A stretch of 64,000 nt of DNA. Origin: Sphingomonas bacterium (lineage in GTDB: Bacteria > Pseudomonadota > Alphaproteobacteria > Sphingomonadales > Sphingomonadaceae). The notes under the pieces were generated by a model that saw only the letters and a program-made list of their open reading frames with translations, made no database searches and was not told the origin of the DNA. Positions 27,020-35,766 of this stretch are shown one piece after another (positions within the stretch are counted from its first letter, which is position 1; each line of letters begins with the position of its first letter). The stretch spans positions 1-64,000 of the forward strand of contig NZ_JAQGKZ010000080.1 of assembly GCF_028289855.1 (NCBI RefSeq), in the 5' to 3' direction. The position numbers and the translations under genes were made by a program.

Positions 27020-28249
27020 ATGTCGCGCCGCATCAACATCGAGCTTGAAACCGTCAAGCATTTGACCGCGCAGGACGAGCTCGCGCTTGTCCAGGCCGCT
27101 TATGCTCGCAATCCGTCACCGACGATGCGCTGGCGGCTCGCCTCGCTGCTGGTGCTCAACGACGATGCGAAAGCGGTGACCGCATTGTTGTCGGGTCAGG
27201 CGGATCTCGGCCCGCGCGAGGAAATGACGCTGGCGCAGGCGTGGCTGGCGCACGAATCGGCCGAGGGCGATGCCGGCGCGTGGGCGGCGACCGACCGCGC
27301 CTTCGCGCTGTCGGAACAGGATGAAGAACGCGCCGCGGCGCTCGCGCTGCGCGCCAAGGCGGAAACGCGGATGGGCGACGTGGATGCCGCCCGCGCCACG
27401 CTAACCCAGGCGCTGGCGCTCGACCCGCATAACAAGGATGCGTGCAAGCGGCTGGCGACGCTTGCGCTGGCGGCGGGCGATACCGGCGCGGTGTTGGCGA
27501 TGTACGACGATCTCGCGGCAAAGGGCGCCGCGCATTCGCGGCTGTTCGCGGCCAAGGCGCTGGCCCATGCCCATCGCGACGAACGCGACCAGGTGCGTAC
27601 GATGATGGGCGCCGACGACTTCTTTCGCGCAGCCAAGTTGCCGCCGCCGGCCGGGTGGGACAGCATCGAGAGCTTCAATGCGGCGCTGGCCGAAGAATTG
27701 ATGACGCATCCGGGGCTTCGCTTCGATCGCTACGGCACCGCCTCCGAACTGACCTGGCGAATCGATTCGCCGCTCAGCCGCGCGGCGCCGTTGGTGCGCG
27801 TGCTGCTCGACACGATCGCCGACGCGATCAACGCGCATGTCGAGCGGGTCGGCGGGGTCGATCATCCCTGGGCCGCGGCACGCCCGACCGACGCCACGCT
27901 GCGCGCGTGGTGCGTCATCACCGAAAGCGACGGGTTCGAGAATTGGCATGTTCACCAGTTCGGCTGGCTGAGCGGCGCCTATTATGTCCGCGTGCCCGAT
28001 TCGATCGCGAACGGCGACACCGAAGCCGGCTGCATCGCGCTCGGCCTGCCCGAGGATCTGGCCGGGGAAGAGGCCGCGGCGGCGTACGGGACCAATGTGG
28101 TTCGGCCGCAGAATGGGCTCTGCCTGATGTTCCCGTCGCACACCTATCACCGCACCTTCCCGCACGGCGTGCGCGACCGGCGGATCTGCGTGGCGTTCGA
28201 CCTCAAGCCGCGAATCGCGATGGCCGACGAGGAAGCGGAAGCCGCCTAA
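27020..28249 (+). CDS. TPR-domain putative 2OG-Fe(II) oxygenase
   Basis: 409 residues. Residues 20-200 are Ala/Leu-rich helical repeats (TPR-like). The C-terminal half resembles the 2OG-FeII_Oxy_5 group: W-H-V-H-Q-F-G-W-L-S-G-x-Y-Y (H310, H312), then FPSHTYHRTFPH (H374, H377) and an Arg at R388. These are candidate iron and 2-oxoglutarate ligands. It is divergent from the lasso-like precursor and paralogous to the gene at 37476-38675. Hydroxylation of the precursor or of a cluster product is a reasonable guess. Confidence 0.74.
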   Translation: MSRRINIELETVKHLTAQDELALVQAAYARNPSPTMRWRLASLLVLNDDAKAVTALLSGQADLGPREEMTLAQAWLAHESAEGDAGAWAATDRAFALSEQDEERAAALALRAKAETRMGDVDAARATLTQALALDPHNKDACKRLATLALAAGDTGAVLAMYDDLAAKGAAHSRLFAAKALAHAHRDERDQVRTMMGADDFFRAAKLPPPAGWDSIESFNAALAEELMTHPGLRFDRYGTASELTWRIDSPLSRAAPLVRVLLDTIADAINAHVERVGGVDHPWAAARPTDATLRAWCVITESDGFENWHVHQFGWLSGAYYVRVPDSIANGDTEAGCIALGLPEDLAGEEAAAAYGTNVVRPQNGLCLMFPSHTYHRTFPHGVRDRRICVAFDLKPRIAMADEEAEAA

Positions 28250-28255
28250 ATTCCG

Positions 28256-29074
28256 TCAGTCGAGCGAGAATTGCAGCCCGAGCCCGAGCTTGGTGCCCTC
28301 GACGCGGCCCGCGGGGCGCGCATAGGATTCCAGCCCGGCCGACAGCGACAGGCTGAGGCTCTTGTCGATCGGCTGGATGCGCTGCACCAGCCCGCCATAA
28401 TCCTTGCCCGTAAAGCTGCTGTCGAGCGCGCGGTCGAACGAGGCGCCGCCATAGTTCGCCCAAAGCTGAGTCTTGCCCCGGCCACGACCGTCGTTGACCG
28501 TCAGGCTGACGAGCTGCGCGAGGAACGCGTCGCGGTTCTCGGGCTTCACCCAGGTCAGGCGATAGGCGACCGATCCGCCCTTGAAATACTGGCGCAAGCC
28601 ACCCGAGACGAACCACACGTCCTGGTTGCCGAAATAGCGCGCCCAGCGCGCGCCGACCGTCGCGACGGTCTTGTCGGCGAGCTTGACGCTCACGTCCTGC
28701 GCGAAGTCGAGATTGGCGAACACCGGCTGGTTCTCGGCGATGAAGGCGCGGGTGCGCGTCGAAATCGTATCGGACCAGTCGTGATAGATCGTGGCGTCGG
28801 CGCCGAGCGCTGTGACGCTGCCGCCGCTCACCCGGCGCTGACCGATCGTCGGCGTGAAGGTCACCGTCGTGTCCGCAAAATCGACGCGATACTCGATCTT
28901 GACCGACCGCAACGAGCCATAGCCCTTGGTGTAATCCTGCGATTCGGCCGAGACGGTGACCGACTGGCGCGATTCGTTCGCGGGATCCGGTACGTCCTGC
29001 GCGAACGCGGCGGCGGGGAAAGCGAGGCTCGCCACCAAGGCAAGGCCGCTCAGGCGGATGATGGTCGGGGTCAT
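28256..29074 (-). CDS. YaiO-family outer membrane beta-barrel protein
   Basis: 272 residues with a cleavable signal peptide (AFPAAAFAQD) followed by alternating beta strands and a C-terminal aromatic/hydrophobic end (LGLGLQFSLD), typical of an outer-membrane barrel. It resembles E. coli YaiO. It is the last gene of a four-gene operon with a PIG-L deacetylase, a GT2 glycosyltransferase and a hexapeptide acyltransferase, the gene set of the E. coli yaiS-yaiP-yaiX-yaiO locus. Probably a sugar-product exporter or anchor. Confidence 0.78.
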   Translation of the reverse strand: MTPTIIRLSGLALVASLAFPAAAFAQDVPDPANESRQSVTVSAESQDYTKGYGSLRSVKIEYRVDFADTTVTFTPTIGQRRVSGGSVTALGADATIYHDWSDTISTRTRAFIAENQPVFANLDFAQDVSVKLADKTVATVGARWARYFGNQDVWFVSGGLRQYFKGGSVAYRLTWVKPENRDAFLAQLVSLTVNDGRGRGKTQLWANYGGASFDRALDSSFTGKDYGGLVQRIQPIDKSLSLSLSAGLESYARPAGRVEGTKLGLGLQFSLD

Positions 29075-29085
29075 GGGATTTCCCT

Positions 29086-29691
29086 TCACGCAGCTTCGAG
29101 GGTTTGTTTGAGCCGGTAGCGCCCGGCGGGATAATTGCGGTCGACCGTCACGCGCGGTTCGAACAGCGAGCCCGGCGCGACGACGCGGCCCGGCAGGACG
29201 ATCACCTGGATGCCAAGCGACGCGCCCGCGCCGATCCAGCAGCCGAGCTTTTCGCACCCGGTGTCGGTCACGATGTCGCCGTCGCGGACGCTGATCGGTT
29301 GGCCATCAAGGCGGTGGTTGGACGTGCGCACCAGCGCGCCGAGATACGCGCCGGCATCGACGCGCGAATCGGCGACGAAGCACATCGGGCCGATGCTGAC
29401 GCCGTCGGCGATCAGCGCTTGCTTGACCTCGGCCGCGTAGCCGATGCGGACATTGTCGCCGATCAGGGTCGGGCCGCGCACCATTGCGTTATTGCCGATC
29501 AGGCAATCTGCGCCGATCGCGAGCGGCCCTTTGAGCACCGCGCCGCCGCAGATCTTCGTGCCCGCAGCGATCGCGATGGGCCCGGCGCTCTCGTCGAGCA
29601 TCGCGCCGGGTTCGATCGTGGTCGCCGGGTCGATCCTCGCCGTCAGTCCGGCCAGGCGCGCACCGAGGTCGCGGACGTCAGCCCACCACAT
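29086..29691 (-). CDS. Left-handed beta-helix acyltransferase (hexapeptide repeat)
   Basis: 201 residues from the ATG at 29691, built of hexapeptide repeats such as IAIAAGTKICGGAVLKGPLAIGAD and VRIGYAAEVKQALI. This is the fold of O- and N-acetyltransferases that use acetyl-CoA or nucleotide-sugar acceptors. The first 14 bases overlap the 3' end of the GT2 gene, so the two are coupled. In E. coli K-12 the equivalent gene (yaiX) is broken by an insertion; here it is intact. Confidence 0.8.
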   Translation of the reverse strand: MWWADVRDLGARLAGLTARIDPATTIEPGAMLDESAGPIAIAAGTKICGGAVLKGPLAIGADCLIGNNAMVRGPTLIGDNVRIGYAAEVKQALIADGVSIGPMCFVADSRVDAGAYLGALVRTSNHRLDGQPISVRDGDIVTDTGCEKLGCWIGAGASLGIQVIVLPGRVVAPGSLFEPRVTVDRNYPAGRYRLKQTLEAA

Positions 29692-30814
29692 TGGCGTACC
29701 TTTCCGGCTTGTCGCGGGTCGGTTCGCGGCCGGTGGCCAGACCGAACAAGCCATAAGTCAGCCAGATTCCATATGACAGGAACAGGTAGAACACGGCGAG
29801 CGGTGCCATCGGGATCAGCCTGAAGCTGCGATGATGGATCGCGCTGATCGTGCCGATCAGGCACGTGACGATCAGCCAGGAGGCGGGGAACAACATGATC
29901 GGCAATTGCCGGGCGTGGCCTTCGAAAACGGTCGCGCCGATCAGACAGGAGAAGAATCCGATCCCGAAGAACACCAGCAGGATCATCGGCATGATCGTGA
30001 ACACACCGTAGCGTGTGAGCAGCAGCCGCGGGTGCAGCCGCATGCACACGGCATAGCCGATAATCCAGCGCCGCCAGCGCAGCCATTCGGACTTCAGCGA
30101 ATTGCATTCCTGCGAATAGACGATGCAGCGGATCGACTGGCGGACCTTGTAACCCTTCGATACCAGCGTCCAGGTCAGGTCGAGATCCTCGACATTGGTG
30201 CGGTCGGTCAACGGGACGGCGCGCAGCACTTCGACGCGGAACAGCCCGCACGCCCCCGAAATCAGGAACGGCGCGCCGCCGAGGATTTGCTGGAGTTTGC
30301 GCTTCAGGATGATCATCGGCAATTTGACGGTGGCGCGGATGTGCGGAAGCAATCCCGCCCCGCCCAGGCTCGATGCCGGAATGCCGCCGGCCGCATCGGC
30401 CCCCTGCTCGATCTCGCGCAACAGGTGACCGAGCCCGTGACTGCGCGAGGGAATCTCGGTGTCGGCGTCGGTCAGCAGGACATAGGGCGATTCGACGTAG
30501 TTGAGGCCGTTCATGAGCGCGCCGCCCTTGCCGGTATTGGCCTGGTGGACGACCGTCAGATATTTGTGCTTCTTCGCGAGCGCATCGAGTACTGCCGCGG
30601 TGCCGTCGGTAGACCCGTCGTTCACCGCGATGACGCGGTTGATATAGGCATTCCAAAGGAGATCCTCGATCGTCTTGGTAATGCAGATTTCTTCGTTGAA
30701 CGCCGGGACGATCGCGTCGATCGATTCGTAATTGTAGCTCGGCGGCGCGCGCCGCAGCCACAACGGCCAGGCGAGCACGAACAGGGCGGCCAAGAGGAAG
30801 ATAAGCGACATCAT
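29678..30814 (-). CDS. GT2 glycosyltransferase, PgaC/YaiP-like
   Basis: 378 residues. A first hydrophobic segment is followed by the GT-A domain: VPAFNEE, NDGSTDGT, LTDADTE (the metal-binding D-x-D), EDLDLTW, and the processive-type motif R-W-R-R-W. Several membrane helices end the protein. This is the architecture of synthases that polymerise or transfer N-acetylglucosamine at the inner membrane. Its partner deacetylase lies 10 bases upstream. Confidence 0.85.
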   Translation of the reverse strand: MMSLIFLLAALFVLAWPLWLRRAPPSYNYESIDAIVPAFNEEICITKTIEDLLWNAYINRVIAVNDGSTDGTAAVLDALAKKHKYLTVVHQANTGKGGALMNGLNYVESPYVLLTDADTEIPSRSHGLGHLLREIEQGADAAGGIPASSLGGAGLLPHIRATVKLPMIILKRKLQQILGGAPFLISGACGLFRVEVLRAVPLTDRTNVEDLDLTWTLVSKGYKVRQSIRCIVYSQECNSLKSEWLRWRRWIIGYAVCMRLHPRLLLTRYGVFTIMPMILLVFFGIGFFSCLIGATVFEGHARQLPIMLFPASWLIVTCLIGTISAIHHRSFRLIPMAPLAVFYLFLSYGIWLTYGLFGLATGREPTRDKPERYANVVG

Positions 30815-30824
30815 CGGGCGACCC

Positions 30825-31439
30825 TCAGAGCATCATCTTGTAGGGAAGGAAGCCTTCGCACGGCCCCAGATCGACTTGTACGCCGCGGAAATGCGCGGCG
30901 GCGCGAACCTTGTCCTGCTGCATATAGAGCCGGTCGGCCTGGCTACGGTGGCATTGCAGCGCTGCGACCTTGAGCTCGAGGAAATCGGCGATGTCCTCGA
31001 ACACGGTCGGCTTGAAATTGGGGTATGAGCTCGGGGTTTCGTAGCTCAGCAATTGCGGCACCTGGCGGCACGCCACCACCGACGCTTCATAGACTGCGCG
31101 GTGATCCTGGTGCCGGTCGTGTTCGAACATCGTGTAGACGCGCTGCGGCACGAACGACCGCAGATGCTCGTCGATGACTGCGACCATCTCGTTGAGCGAA
31201 TGGGTCAGATTGGTATCGGGAAAGTCGTAGACGACGACGTCGGTGATGCCGATCTTCGCGAACGCGTGCGCGGTCTCGGTCGCGCGGTCTGCTTCGCTCA
31301 GCGCGCCGCGCCGGCCCTTCGACATGACGACCGCACGGATGCGCGCCCCGGCTTGCGCATATTTCGCCAGGCTCGCGCCGCATCCCAACTCGATATCGTC
31401 GGGATGCGCGCCGATGGCCAGGATCGGAAATGACACCAT
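30825..31439 (-). CDS. PIG-L family deacetylase, YaiS-like
   Basis: 204 residues with the LmbE/PIG-L zinc site: AHPDDIELGCG at the N-terminus and H-x-x-H in DRHQDHRAV. These enzymes remove N-acetyl groups from GlcNAc-containing lipids, mycothiol precursors or polysaccharides. First gene of the yai-like operon; the 172-bp upstream gap holds the likely promoter and a hairpin (CGGACG/CGTCCG). Confidence 0.88.
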   Translation of the reverse strand: MVSFPILAIGAHPDDIELGCGASLAKYAQAGARIRAVVMSKGRRGALSEADRATETAHAFAKIGITDVVVYDFPDTNLTHSLNEMVAVIDEHLRSFVPQRVYTMFEHDRHQDHRAVYEASVVACRQVPQLLSYETPSSYPNFKPTVFEDIADFLELKVAALQCHRSQADRLYMQQDKVRAAAHFRGVQVDLGPCEGFLPYKMML

Positions 31440-31611
31440 TGCCCCCGCGCTCTAAATTGCCGTGCGCGCCCCCCGACCCGCTTGTCGGAAGGTTTAGAAG
31501 AACGGGGTTAATAAGTTCGGAAGCGCAACAAGCGCGCGTGGCGCCAGCCAATAGTCTTGCGGACGAGGGAAAGTATCCGTCCGGAATCAACATGATCCCG
31601 GTCGCGGGCGC

Positions 31612-32559
31612 TTACCCTGCCTCGCCGACCAGCCCCCGCGTCGCGCCGAACTTCGCGCCGGCATTCTCGTGCGGGCGGACATAGACGCGGTAGATCGCCG
31701 GGAATTCGGCGCGCAGCGCGCGTTCGATCTCGTCGACGATTCGTTCGACATCGCCCGCGCCGAGCCGATTGTCGAAATCGACATTGACCGCCGCGACGAT
31801 CTGGTCGGGCGCGTTGTGGATCGTCATGATCTCGCCGATCCCGGTGATACCCGGGCGCGAGACGGCGCGGCGGATGCCGGCGATCAGCGCGGGGTCGGCC
31901 GCTTCGCCGATCAGCAACCCCTTGGCCTCGCGCGCCAGGAAGATCGCCACCACCGCCAGCAGCAATCCGATCAGCACCGACGCGACGCCGTCGAACCGCG
32001 GATCGCCGGTCGCCTGGCTGATCGCGAGGCCGGCCGCGGCGATCACGATGCCCGCCATCGCCGCGCCGTTTTCGAGCAGCACGATCACCAATGTCGCGTC
32101 CTTGGTACCGGTCAGCGCTTGCCACCATGACCGATCGCCCCGCGCGCGATCGAACTCGCGGAACGCGGCGATGGTCGATCCTGCCTCCAGCGCGAAGGCG
32201 ATGGCGAGGACGCCATAAGCGATCAGCGGCGACACCGCCGGTTCGGGCGCGAGGAAGTGGATCACGCCCTCGTACACCGACACCCCGGCGCCGAGCGCGA
32301 AGACGAGCAACGCGACGACGAAGCTCCAGAAATACAACTCGCGGCCATAGCCCGCGGGATGCAGCGCGTCAGCCGGCTTGGCGGCGCGTTTCTGGCCGTA
32401 CATCAGCAGCAACTGGTTGCTCGAATCGACCAGGCTGTGGACGCCCTCGGTCAGCATCGCCGACGAGCCCGTAATCGCCGCCGCGACGAACTTGGCCACG
32501 GCGATTCCGATATTGGCCGCCAGCGCGACGATCAGCACCCGGTTGTTTTCGGCTTTCAT
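31612..32559 (-). CDS. Cation diffusion facilitator (CDF) transporter
   Basis: 315 residues with six membrane helices and a cytoplasmic C-terminal domain. The HSLVDSSNQ motif in helix 2 matches the CDF metal site (H-x-x-x-D in many members); the second site is in helix 5 (FDGVASVLIG). The C-terminal domain has a beta-alpha-beta ferredoxin-like shape. It exports a divalent metal such as Zn2+, Co2+ or Fe2+, not predictable here. Not part of the yai-like operon on spacing. Confidence 0.9.
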   Translation of the reverse strand: MKAENNRVLIVALAANIGIAVAKFVAAAITGSSAMLTEGVHSLVDSSNQLLLMYGQKRAAKPADALHPAGYGRELYFWSFVVALLVFALGAGVSVYEGVIHFLAPEPAVSPLIAYGVLAIAFALEAGSTIAAFREFDRARGDRSWWQALTGTKDATLVIVLLENGAAMAGIVIAAAGLAISQATGDPRFDGVASVLIGLLLAVVAIFLAREAKGLLIGEAADPALIAGIRRAVSRPGITGIGEIMTIHNAPDQIVAAVNVDFDNRLGAGDVERIVDEIERALRAEFPAIYRVYVRPHENAGAKFGATRGLVGEAG

Positions 32560-32639
32560 GGGCTCGCCATAGCAAAGGCCGCAGGCTTGACCATAACATC
32601 GCGATCTGGCCTCATCGTCCCGTATCGGGGGAGAGAAAA

Positions 32640-33041
32640 ATGTCCGCGGAAAACGTCGCCGTCATCAAGGGGATCTACGACGCGTTCGGGGCCGGCGACG
32701 TCGCCGGCGTGCTCGGCGCGATGAGTCCCGACATCGTCTGGCACGAAGCGGAGAATTTCCCCTATGCCGACCGCAATCCCTATGTCGGGCCGCAAGCGAT
32801 CGCCGAGGGCGTGTTCGGCCGCTGCATCGGCGAATGGGACGGGTTCAACGTCCGGATGACCGACCTGATCGACGGCGGCGACCGCGTCGTTGCGCTGGGC
32901 CGGTATGGCGGCGCCTATAAGACGAGCGGCGGCGCGATGAACCCGCAGGCAGCGCATGTGTGGACGCTCAAGGACGGTAAGGCGGTCGCGTTCCAGCAAT
33001 ATATCGACACGCTGGCGGTGTCGCGCGCGATGAGCGGCTAA
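32640..33041 (+). CDS. SnoaL/NTF2-like protein
   Basis: 133 residues of the cystatin-like alpha+beta barrel fold used by SnoaL polyketide cyclases and ketosteroid isomerase relatives. Typical blocks are the first helix IKGIYDAFGAGDVAGVLGAMSPDIVWHEAENFPYADRNPYVG and the late strand MNPQAAHVWTLKDGKAVAFQQYIDT. A ligand-binding or isomerase role is possible; substrate unknown. It has a GGGGGAGAG ribosome site, and its stop overlaps the convergent gene by four bases. Confidence 0.82.
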   Translation: MSAENVAVIKGIYDAFGAGDVAGVLGAMSPDIVWHEAENFPYADRNPYVGPQAIAEGVFGRCIGEWDGFNVRMTDLIDGGDRVVALGRYGGAYKTSGGAMNPQAAHVWTLKDGKAVAFQQYIDTLAVSRAMSG

Positions 33042-33745
33042 GCGCCCTTACGACCGAAGTCGCGCGCAACCGGAGTTGCGCCTGGATCATAGACCGCCGG
33101 CTCAACCGCAGCGCCGCCGTTCTGCAACTCGGCCAGCCGCGCGGCGACTCGCGCCTCGAACGGTTCGTTGCCGATCGCCGCGCGGTACGATCCGCTGCCG
33201 GTCTGGCTGAGCGCGATCGCGCCGCGCGACAGGCGGCGCAATATGCCGGCCACGGCCGCGATCGCGCCGATGATCAGGAAGAAGAACCAGCCGAACGCCG
33301 CGCCAACGCCGAGGCCGGCAGAAGTGCCGCTTGCCGACGGCTCGGCAAAGCCGGGCCGCGAGGCATCACGGGAAAAAGGCTGGCCCGACGACGCGGCCAC
33401 CGGCGGGTTATAGCCTGCGGTCGGATCCTCGCCCAGCGCCATGGTGACCGTCCGCAGGTCGTTCGCATCGAGCCGCGCGTAGCGGTCGTCGTGATACAGC
33501 ACGAACCCGGCATCGCCGCCGTCCGACGCCACGCTCGCGCCGTTCACCGTGTGGATCGGATAGATATAGCCGAGATCGAAATACTCGCCGTCGCGCTCGA
33601 ACGTCTCGTCGTTGGGCAAGTCGCGGACCAAATCGATTTTTTGGGTCGGCGTCATCACATGGCGGCGGCCGTCATCGGCGGCGGCGGGCGATGCGGCCAG
33701 CAGCGCGAGTGCGGCGGCCAGCGCCAGTCTGGTTTCGGAACGCAT
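33038..33745 (-). CDS. Secreted/membrane protein of unknown function
   Basis: 235 residues from the ATG at 33745. A signal peptide (ALLAASPAAADDG) comes first. A hydrophilic domain of about 130 residues, rich in Asp and aromatic residues, then leads to one membrane helix (GVGAAFGWFFFLIIGAIAAVAGIL) and a C-terminal cytoplasmic tail. I recognise no family. It converges on the SnoaL-like gene with a four-base overlap. Confidence 0.65.
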   Translation of the reverse strand: MRSETRLALAAALALLAASPAAADDGRRHVMTPTQKIDLVRDLPNDETFERDGEYFDLGYIYPIHTVNGASVASDGGDAGFVLYHDDRYARLDANDLRTVTMALGEDPTAGYNPPVAASSGQPFSRDASRPGFAEPSASGTSAGLGVGAAFGWFFFLIIGAIAAVAGILRRLSRGAIALSQTGSGSYRAAIGNEPFEARVAARLAELQNGGAAVEPAVYDPGATPVARDFGRKGA

Positions 33746-33823
33746 CGTGCCTCCCCTGCGGTCAGGTCGGCATGCGTCATGCCATGATGCGGTAAAAAAT
33801 CGGCTAAGGCGATCAGCCAAAGC

Positions 33824-33857
33824 AAAAAGGGCGCCCGGCAAAACCGGACGCCCTTTT
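33824..33857 (-). terminator. Rho-independent terminator for the outer-membrane protein gene
   Basis: On the minus strand the sequence reads GGGCGTCCGG, a five-base loop, then CCGGGCGCCC followed by five T. The stem has one mismatch. It lies 19 bases after the stop of the barrel gene at 33877 and points to termination of that transcript before the next gene. Confidence 0.85.
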
Positions 33858-33876
33858 CGCGATAATCGTTCAGTTT

Positions 33877-34446
33877 TTAGAAGCGGACGCCGAGGCCCCC
33901 CGCCAGCTGGCGGCGCTGAAGGTTGGTGCCGAACAACTTGCCGTAATCGGCGTAATTGCCCTCGATCATCAGATAGACGTTCTTGTTGACGTTGAAATCG
34001 ACGCCGATCGCGCCCTGAACGCCGTCCTTATGCGCTTCGAACCCGGCGACCGAACCGGTGCCGCTGAAGCTGATCCGGCCGTAACCGACCTTTGCGTAGA
34101 TCACCGCGTCGCCGGCGATGAAGCCGAGCCGGCCACCGGCGCCGAGATTGCCGTTTTCCTTGATGCAGCCGGTCGAATCGCACAGCGACACGCTGGAAAA
34201 TTCGTAGACCGCATAGGGACCGACGGTGACGTGCTTGCCGGCCTTCAGGTCGAACCCGAGCTCGCCGCCATACGACACCGCGCTGCCGATCTTGTAGATC
34301 GAGCCGCCGCCGCTGACGGTCGGCGTTTCGTAGCCGATCCGCGCCTCGACGCGAACGCCATCCAGCTTGGGCTCGGGCTTGTCCTGGGCAAACGCAGTGC
34401 CAGGGACGCACGCCATCAACGCGGCGAGCGCAACATACTTCTTCAT
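33877..34446 (-). CDS. OmpA-like outer membrane beta-barrel protein
   Basis: 189 residues with a signal peptide (PGTAFAQ) and an eight-strand barrel pattern of alternating residues, ending in the canonical C-terminal Phe (RQLAGGLGVRF). The frame uses the ATG at 34446, with GGGGGA as ribosome site, and fits surface barrel proteins of the OmpA/OmpW type. Two cysteines (C-D-S-T-G-C) are in an extracellular loop. It has its own terminator, so it is probably separate from the PqqD-containing operon upstream. Confidence 0.82.
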   Translation of the reverse strand: MKKYVALAALMACVPGTAFAQDKPEPKLDGVRVEARIGYETPTVSGGGSIYKIGSAVSYGGELGFDLKAGKHVTVGPYAVYEFSSVSLCDSTGCIKENGNLGAGGRLGFIAGDAVIYAKVGYGRISFSGTGSVAGFEAHKDGVQGAIGVDFNVNKNVYLMIEGNYADYGKLFGTNLQRRQLAGGLGVRF

Positions 34447-34628
34447 ATTTCCCCCAATATCCATTCAGGTTGTGAACCGGCACTCCACCAGAATGGCGGA
34501 CCGGGACGGCGGCGATAAGACAGGGACATTGCCGCGTCCAGCACGATTTTCGCGACATTCCAACGCGGTACTAGCCGGAACTCCCGCGGTCAGCCGAGTT
34601 GTCGTGGCAGGATCGTGACTATTTCCGC

Positions 34629-34895
34629 TCAGGCCGAAATCAGCGACATCTCGCGCATCGTTGCCAGCGTGTCGGCGACCGCCGCGGTGCAATCGTCCGC
34701 GGAAATCTCGAAGCGCTCGCTCAAATAGGCGCCGATTTGCGCATCGGTCTGCGGGGTGTCGAGCGCCTGCCAGATCGCGGCGGCGGTTTCGTTGAGCGAG
34801 ATGTATTTGCCGGTCTCGACATTGACCATGACATAGCTGCCATCGACCTCGGTCCCGACCCAATCGTCGCTGCGCACCCAAACCGTATCGCTCAT
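34629..34895 (-). CDS. PqqD-like protein, candidate RiPP leader-binding (B1) protein
   Basis: 88 residues of the PqqD family, a winged-helix fold that binds RiPP leader peptides (RiPP recognition element). The central WVGTEVDGSYVMVNVETGKYISLNETAAAIWQAL is the typical beta-hairpin and recognition-helix layout. In lasso systems this is the B1 protein, which presents the leader to the peptidase and cyclase. Here it is the last gene of the nine-gene operon and lies 10 bases from an HPr-kinase-like gene. Its likely partner is the precursor at 26705-26851, 8 kb away. Confidence 0.85.
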   Translation of the reverse strand: MSDTVWVRSDDWVGTEVDGSYVMVNVETGKYISLNETAAAIWQALDTPQTDAQIGAYLSERFEISADDCTAAVADTLATMREMSLISA

Positions 34896-34905
34896 TCCAA
34901 CCCCT

Positions 34906-35766
34906 TCACCATAATCCCTCGCGCGTGAGCATATCGCGCTCCGCGATGCCCAACGCGGCCTGAGACCGATGCCATTCGTATACCGCGCAATTCCCGGCGA
35001 TAAAGGCCATTGTCGCGAGCATCGCCGCGCGGCGCCCGATCGTTGCCGGAACCGCTGGCCGGTGCTGATTGGCCAGCAGCCGCTCCAGCGCCGGGACCGG
35101 GTCCAGCCGGACTAGCGCCGGTGCGCCGTCGGTCCTGCCAAGCACCAGCACCGCGCCGATCGTCGCGCTGCGCGCCGATTGCTCCGCAGATACCGGGAAG
35201 AAGGCGCGCGCACCCTCGTCTTCATGGTCGAGATGAAGGCCGCCCGGCAGGCCGCTTCCCACGATCCGGTCGTCGCGCCGCTGCAGGCCGATCGAATCGT
35301 CTGCCAACAACGTACCGCCGGCGTCGAGAAGCTGAGCGGTGAGCGTCGATTTTCCGATCCCCGATGGACCGGCGATCGCCAGCGCGGATCCTCCCGATGG
35401 CGTCTCGACGCCGGCCGCATGCAGCATCGTCTCGCCGCGCAGCCACATCACCGCCGGCAATGCGGTCGCGACCAGCAGGGCGGTGACCATGTCCGGATCG
35501 GCATCCGGGACGGCGGCGATATCGATCGCGTCGCGGCGACAAGCATAGCGGCCGACCCCCGGCGCCGAAAACGTCAGCGTGCGATTATCCCAGCTATACT
35601 GAGGCGCCGCCGGCTCCGCCGGCGCCAGCGAAGGCAGAGTCACGATGCGGAGGTCGGGTGCCGCCTCGCCCGGTGTCCGGTCGGGCAGCGCGCCGGGCAG
35701 GTCGCGGTCGCTGTCGATCGACAGATCGAACCCGGTCAGCCGGCGATTGCCGTCAGAGTGCGGCAT
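34906..35766 (-). CDS. HPr kinase-like (HprK) protein
   Basis: 286 residues. The C-terminal half shows an HprK-type P-loop, AGPSGIGKST (residues 132-141), preceded by LHAAGV (H116) and followed by an ADDS segment. These are the features of the HPr kinase core without its N-terminal regulatory domain. In paeninodin-type lasso clusters such kinases phosphorylate the C-terminal Ser of the precursor. The candidate precursor in this window also ends in Ser. The gene overlaps the HTTM-like gene by 14 bases. Confidence 0.8.
   Translation of the reverse strand: MPHSDGNRRLTGFDLSIDSDRDLPGALPDRTPGEAAPDLRIVTLPSLAPAEPAAPQYSWDNRTLTFSAPGVGRYACRRDAIDIAAVPDADPDMVTALLVATALPAVMWLRGETMLHAAGVETPSGGSALAIAGPSGIGKSTLTAQLLDAGGTLLADDSIGLQRRDDRIVGSGLPGGLHLDHEDEGARAFFPVSAEQSARSATIGAVLVLGRTDGAPALVRLDPVPALERLLANQHRPAVPATIGRRAAMLATMAFIAGNCAVYEWHRSQAALGIAERDMLTREGLW

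Noticed and set aside
26852-27061. A longer upstream form of the precursor
   Set aside because: The extension runs through the AT-rich promoter region and has no leader features; the GTG at 26851 has a strong ribosome site and gives a typical precursor.
34465-34628. A second precursor near the PqqD-like gene
   Set aside because: I read the gap in the relevant frames and found no W/Y-x-x-P leader motif or short peptide with a good ribosome site.
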